This document shows, in pieces, positions 51,027 through 53,866 of a DNA stretch of 53,866 nucleotides. The notes under the pieces are model-generated. The model searched no databases, was not told the origin of the DNA, and saw nothing but the letters and a program-made list of their open reading frames with translations. Source of the stretch: a virus. A program made the translations under genes and the position numbers. The first letter of the stretch is position 1; each line of letters begins with the position of its first letter. The DNA is taken from positions 1-53,866 of the IMG/VR virus record IMGVR_UViG_3300031963_012638. One strand, given 5' to 3'.

Positions 51027-51794
51027 TTAAACTGTTATTCCGTATCTGTATTTGATTTGATCTTTTATTGCTAAAGCATTTGCGCCAGATAAAAATGTGC
51101 TACTATAAATTGCATCTCCGAAATAGCATCTAGGCATATAGTTATCAAATCCATAGTCTCCATATCTACCAAGAGCAATTTTACCTGATGTGTTTAACGC
51201 AACACCGCCAATGCTAACGTTACTATTCGAATTACCAGCACTATCAAATAAATAAAAATATCCAGTGTTTGTCGCAAAGCTATTCCCAACTACTGCAATG
51301 TAACGTCTCCCAGCTACTGGAGCACCTCCTAAAGTATAACCTGTGCCATTCCGGGAATAACGATAAGGGTTAGCAGGATTATAATCAACCTGCCCAATCC
51401 ACCAGTCGTGAGTACTATTAGCATAAGCACCTGCTATGATATCTGCGCCGTATGTTAAATTAGACGCTACATATTCCCATGCTACTATAAATGTATATTC
51501 ATTGGTAGTGCCAACATTTAAATAAATAGTTTGACCGCTACCTGGTGTTGGGTTATAACCTGTAGTGTTATTTAAATAAACCATGCCACCATATTTCCAT
51601 GGGTAATATTCATTTGATACAGAATACGCTGTCCCAACTACACCATTACCAGATACATCTAAAAAGTTGCTGGTAGATTTCTTTGGGTTATAACTTCTAC
51701 CTTGGCTTAAATTAAATCTGTTAACCGTAGCTGCGGCGGAAGGGTTGTATGGGAAGGCGCTTCCGTTTAAATTTGATGCAATACTTGTAAGCAT
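51027..51794 (-). CDS. LamG/concanavalin-like phage fibre protein
   Basis: The 255-residue beta-sandwich protein has LDVSGNGVVGTAY, YLNVGTTNEYTFIVAWEYV, DWWIGQVDYNPANPYRYS, VAGRRYIAVVGNSF and GKIALGRYGDYGFDNYMPRCYFGDAIYSSTFLSG, the strand order of LamG-like domains found on phage tail fibres. It probably binds host sugars. It is encoded between the collagen-repeat fibre and the assembly protein. Confidence 0.72.
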   Translation of the reverse strand: MLTSIASNLNGSAFPYNPSAAATVNRFNLSQGRSYNPKKSTSNFLDVSGNGVVGTAYSVSNEYYPWKYGGMVYLNNTTGYNPTPGSGQTIYLNVGTTNEYTFIVAWEYVASNLTYGADIIAGAYANSTHDWWIGQVDYNPANPYRYSRNGTGYTLGGAPVAGRRYIAVVGNSFATNTGYFYLFDSAGNSNSNVSIGGVALNTSGKIALGRYGDYGFDNYMPRCYFGDAIYSSTFLSGANALAIKDQIKYRYGITV

Positions 51795-51797
51795 AGA

Positions 51798-53866
51798 TTA
51801 TAGAGTTGTACTTATTAAGCCTTGCGCGACAACCGTTCCAATCCAACTTGGAGTGCCTGCGCCACCTTGATAAGATGTTAACATATATACGTCAGCGTAA
51901 GTGTTTGCGCCTGTTACTGTTGGAGTTGTATTATTTGCCCATAAAACGTTAGTCCATGTAATAGTATGTGTACCTGAATATTTAAATACTAAAATTAAAG
52001 TATTAACTTTCGGATTATTACCTCTGTTGTTATATGTTATACTCGATGTTACCGTTCCTGCCGCAACTGATATCACATGCAAGTTCGCAGCTTGAACGTC
52101 AATTGTAAGAGCAGCGGTCCCGCTAATAGATTGTGATGCGCTATCTTGTACTACTGCGCCATTAACATAGAAATTATTACCATCAAATTGTAAGTTAACT
52201 TCACCATTTATTGTAGCTGAGCCAGTAGCAGTTAAAACATTATTATCAGTATTATTTGTTATAGCCGCTGAGCCTGTGCCCCCTGTACCGCCTGTACCGC
52301 CTGTACCGCCTGTAGCGCCGGTGCCACCTGTTGCTCCTGATGAACCCGTAGAACCTCTACTGCCTACAGATCCTATCGAACCGGTCGATCCTATTCCACC
52401 AGTGCCACCAGTGCCACCAGTAGCGCCAGTGCCACCAGTACCACCAGTAGCGCCAGTACCTCCTGTAGCTCCTGATGATCCTATCGACCCAGTTGATCCT
52501 ATCGACCCAGTTGATCCTATTCCACCAGTACCGCCTGTGCCGCCTGTAGCACCAGTGCCGCCAGTACCACCAGTAGCGCCAGTGCCGCCAGTGCCACCAA
52601 TAGAACCTCTACTACCTACAGATCCTATCGAACCGGTCGATCCTATTCCACCAGTGCCACCAGTAGCGCCAGTGCCACCAGTAGCGCCAGTGCCGCCTGT
52701 AGCACCAGTGCCACCTGTGAATCCTATTGATCCAGTAGATCCTATTGAACCGGTGGACCCTATTCCACCAGTGCCGCCAGTACCGCCTGTGCCACCAGTA
52801 GCGCCAGTGCCACCAGTTCCTCCTGTAGCGCCAGTAGATCCCGTTGATCCAATTCCGCCTGTTCCACCTGTGCCTCCCGTTCCGCCTGTGCCGCCAGTAC
52901 TTCCTGTTGAGCCCATAGAAAGAGCCGCTGTTATAGGACCATTTTCAACAGTGCCAAAAGTTGTTATAAAACTAATATCCCAACCGCTAGCCCACCTACT
53001 TTGATCGGTAGCGCTGTAACCCGCTTGAAAATCTTCTATAAATACTTGTGGGTAATCCCAAACAGTATTTGTTTCTCCAATCCAAATTACGTTATATCCA
53101 CCTTCAAAACCAAATCTAACATTCAATGCGGCCACACCATTCATTGAATTTTGATAAGCAAATATATTGTACCATCCACCTAAGTTATAATTGTAACCAC
53201 CAATGTCTATTGTTCTTGAATTACCTGTAGATCCGCCGCTATAAAGATAAATTTTTACAGTCATTCTCATCATTGTGCTAGAACGATAAGCATTTAAAGG
53301 GAGTCTTATTTTTATTGCTCCTGTTATTGATGCTGCATTAGTCGCATAAGCTCCGCCTCCTGGATGAGTTAATCTTAATGGAGTAGCGTTATTTGCAGAA
53401 CCAGTTACATCAGAAACACCTTTTTGACTTGTAGCAAGACCTTGAAAAGTAACGTCTCCAGTAAACGTTCCTCCCCCGAATGGATTACCAGTAGCACCCG
53501 TACTTCCTATTCCTCCAGTACCACCTGTTCCGCCGGTTCCACCAGTGCCACCTGTGAATCCTATTGATCCAGTAGATCCTATGCCGCCAGTACCGCCTGT
53601 ACCGCCTGTGCCACCAGTAGCGCCAGTGCCGCCAGTGCCACCAATAGAACCTCTACTACCTACAGATCCTATCGAACCGGTGGATCCTATTCCACCAGTG
53701 CCGCCAGTACCGCCTGTGCCACCAGTAGCGCCAGTGCCGCCTGTAGCACCAGTGCCACCTGTGAATCCTATTGATCCAGTAGATCCTATTGAACCGGTGG
53801 ACCCTATTCCACCAGTGCCGCCAGTACCGCCTGTGCCACCAGTAGCGCCAGTGCCGCCTGTAGCAC
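51798..53866 (-). CDS. Collagen-like tail fibre, 5'-truncated by the window
   Basis: Reading against the coordinates the frame is open to 53864, so the ATG at 53273 is internal and the start is outside. At least 689 residues remain. Order: a collagen-like G-X-Y block (about 53490-53866), a fibre-like domain with [18 protein letters not shown] and [13 protein letters not shown], a beta domain ([16 protein letters not shown]), a second collagen block (52278-52906; repeating [17 protein letters not shown]), and a C-terminal beta tip ([18 protein letters not shown] onward). Collagen-type triple helices form long trimeric shafts on phage fibres, and the tip probably binds the host. Long identical DNA repeats occur in the two blocks. 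Confidence 0.8.
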   Translation of the reverse strand, partial: ATGGTGATGGTGGTGGTGGIGSTGSIGSTGSIGFTGGTGATGGTGATGGTGGTGGTGGIGSTGSIGSVGSRGSIGGTGGTGATGGTGGTGGTGGIGSTGSIGFTGGTGGTGGTGGTGGIGSTGATGNPFGGGTFTGDVTFQGLATSQKGVSDVTGSANNATPLRLTHPGGGAYATNAASITGAIKIRLPLNAYRSSTMMRMTVKIYLYSGGSTGNSRTIDIGGYNYNLGGWYNIFAYQNSMNGVAALNVRFGFEGGYNVIWIGETNTVWDYPQVFIEDFQAGYSATDQSRWASGWDISFITTFGTVENGPITAALSMGSTGSTGGTGGTGGTGGTGGIGSTGSTGATGGTGGTGATGGTGGTGGTGGIGSTGSIGSTGSIGFTGGTGATGGTGATGGTGATGGTGGIGSTGSIGSVGSRGSIGGTGGTGATGGTGGTGATGGTGGTGGIGSTGSIGSTGSIGSSGATGGTGATGGTGGTGATGGTGGTGGIGSTGSIGSVGSRGSTGSSGATGGTGATGGTGGTGGTGGTGSAAITNNTDNNVLTATGSATINGEVNLQFDGNNFYVNGAVVQDSASQSISGTAALTIDVQAANLHVISVAAGTVTSSITYNNRGNNPKVNTLILVFKYSGTHTITWTNVLWANNTTPTVTGANTYADVYMLTSYQGGAGTPSWIGTVVAQGLISTTL
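52278..52906 (-). repeat. Collagen-coding tandem repeats, block 1
   Basis: The DNA is an imperfect array of 9- and 18-base units coding GGTG, GATG and GSIGS triplets. Within it, and between it and block 2, long copies are identical. The longest seen, 52672-52811 (140 bases), is repeated exactly at 53716-53855. Such arrays recombine easily. Confidence 0.9.
53490..53866 (-). repeat. Collagen-coding tandem repeats, block 2
   Basis: The same G-X-Y coding array runs off the right end of the window. It contains the 140-base copy 53716-53855, identical to 52672-52811. The interior order of GSIGSTG and GATGGTG units is otherwise shuffled relative to block 1. Confidence 0.88.

Noticed and set aside
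52276-53004. Plus-strand 242-residue Pro-Val-Pro-rich open frame
   Set aside because: It is the antisense shadow of the collagen-coding repeats (Gly-Gly-Thr triplets read backwards) and has no promoter or conserved phrase.
51798-53273. Tail fibre gene starting at the ATG at 53273
   Set aside because: The frame continues upstream with another collagen block and a fibre-type domain to the window end, so that ATG is internal.
52278-53866. CRISPR-like repeat array
   Set aside because: The units are contiguous 9- and 18-base coding repeats without unique spacers and stay in one reading frame.
1-53866. tRNA genes, insertion sequences or transposases
   Set aside because: Reading by eye found no T-loop/acceptor pairs, no transposase motifs and no terminal inverted repeats; a tRNA or IS scan could still find a divergent one.

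Overview
The window is a stretch of an AT-rich genome of a large tailed dsDNA bacteriophage (Caudoviricetes-like). The evidence is very large beta-rich virion proteins, a collagen-repeat tail fibre next to a fibre-assembly-type protein, and a nearly complete phage-owned replisome and nucleotide-metabolism set. Genes are tightly packed, often with ATGA-type overlaps, and there is no rRNA, recognisable tRNA, insertion sequence or CRISPR array. The host cannot be named. LPS-type sugar genes (colitose-like, heptose-like) suggest a Gram-negative-like surface, but this is inference. Most genes lack a Shine-Dalgarno sequence.

Layout. (1) 3-11884, plus strand: three giant structural proteins and a small four-cysteine protein. 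(2) 11885-25451, minus strand: replication and recombination. Reading with transcription, an unknown 119-aa protein leads RecA, a small PD-(D/E)XK-like nuclease, a DnaB-type helicase, a TOPRIM primase and a Cas4-like nuclease. A bacterial-type DNA polymerase III follows, split into three consecutive genes (PHP, proofreading exonuclease, polymerase core). Then come an SSB-like protein, two glycosyltransferase genes and a possible strand-annealing protein. (3) 25435-40576, minus strand: about 15 kb of surface-sugar genes. These include Gmd, a ColD-type 3-dehydratase and a Fcl/ColC-type epimerase-reductase (together a plausible GDP-colitose route), a heptose-7-phosphate-kinase-like enzyme with a nucleotidyltransferase, a two-gene thiamine-diphosphate enzyme, a radical SAM enzyme, an RmlC-like epimerase, an MTA/SAH nucleosidase, a DUF962 membrane protein, a methyltransferase and several glycosyltransferases. 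(4) 40591-46040, minus strand: B12-dependent ribonucleotide reductase, an FmdB-like protein, a glycosyltransferase, a DUF736-like protein, a sigma-like factor, a ~450-nt gene-free segment that looks like a large structured RNA, and an unknown gene. (5) 46049-49912, plus strand: dUTPase, a membrane protein, small unknown proteins, an HNH protein, a dNMP-kinase-like protein and Hsp20; a 51-aa minus-strand gene too short for routine calling lies at 47551-47706. (6) 49909-53866, minus strand: virion proteins ending in a collagen-like tail fibre that runs off the window.

Three observations stand out. First, the polymerase III gene is split so that the exonuclease gene sits between the PHP part and the palm part. 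Second, at least nine promoters of the form TTGAC[AT]-N16-18-CATAAT (or close variants) place the -10 box 5-9 nt before the start codon, which predicts leaderless or nearly leaderless mRNAs. Third, the segment before the sigma-factor gene has its own promoter, long-range helices, a pseudoknot-like pairing, three GNRA-capped hairpins and a 14-nt direct repeat, and could be a new large phage RNA or regulatory leader.

Function as a whole: the phage would copy its genome with its own RecA, DnaB, primase and Pol III, supply nucleotides with RNR, dUTPase and dNMP kinase, redirect transcription with a sigma-like factor, and make and attach unusual deoxysugars to virion proteins, host surface or DNA. 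The sugar target is not determined by the sequence.
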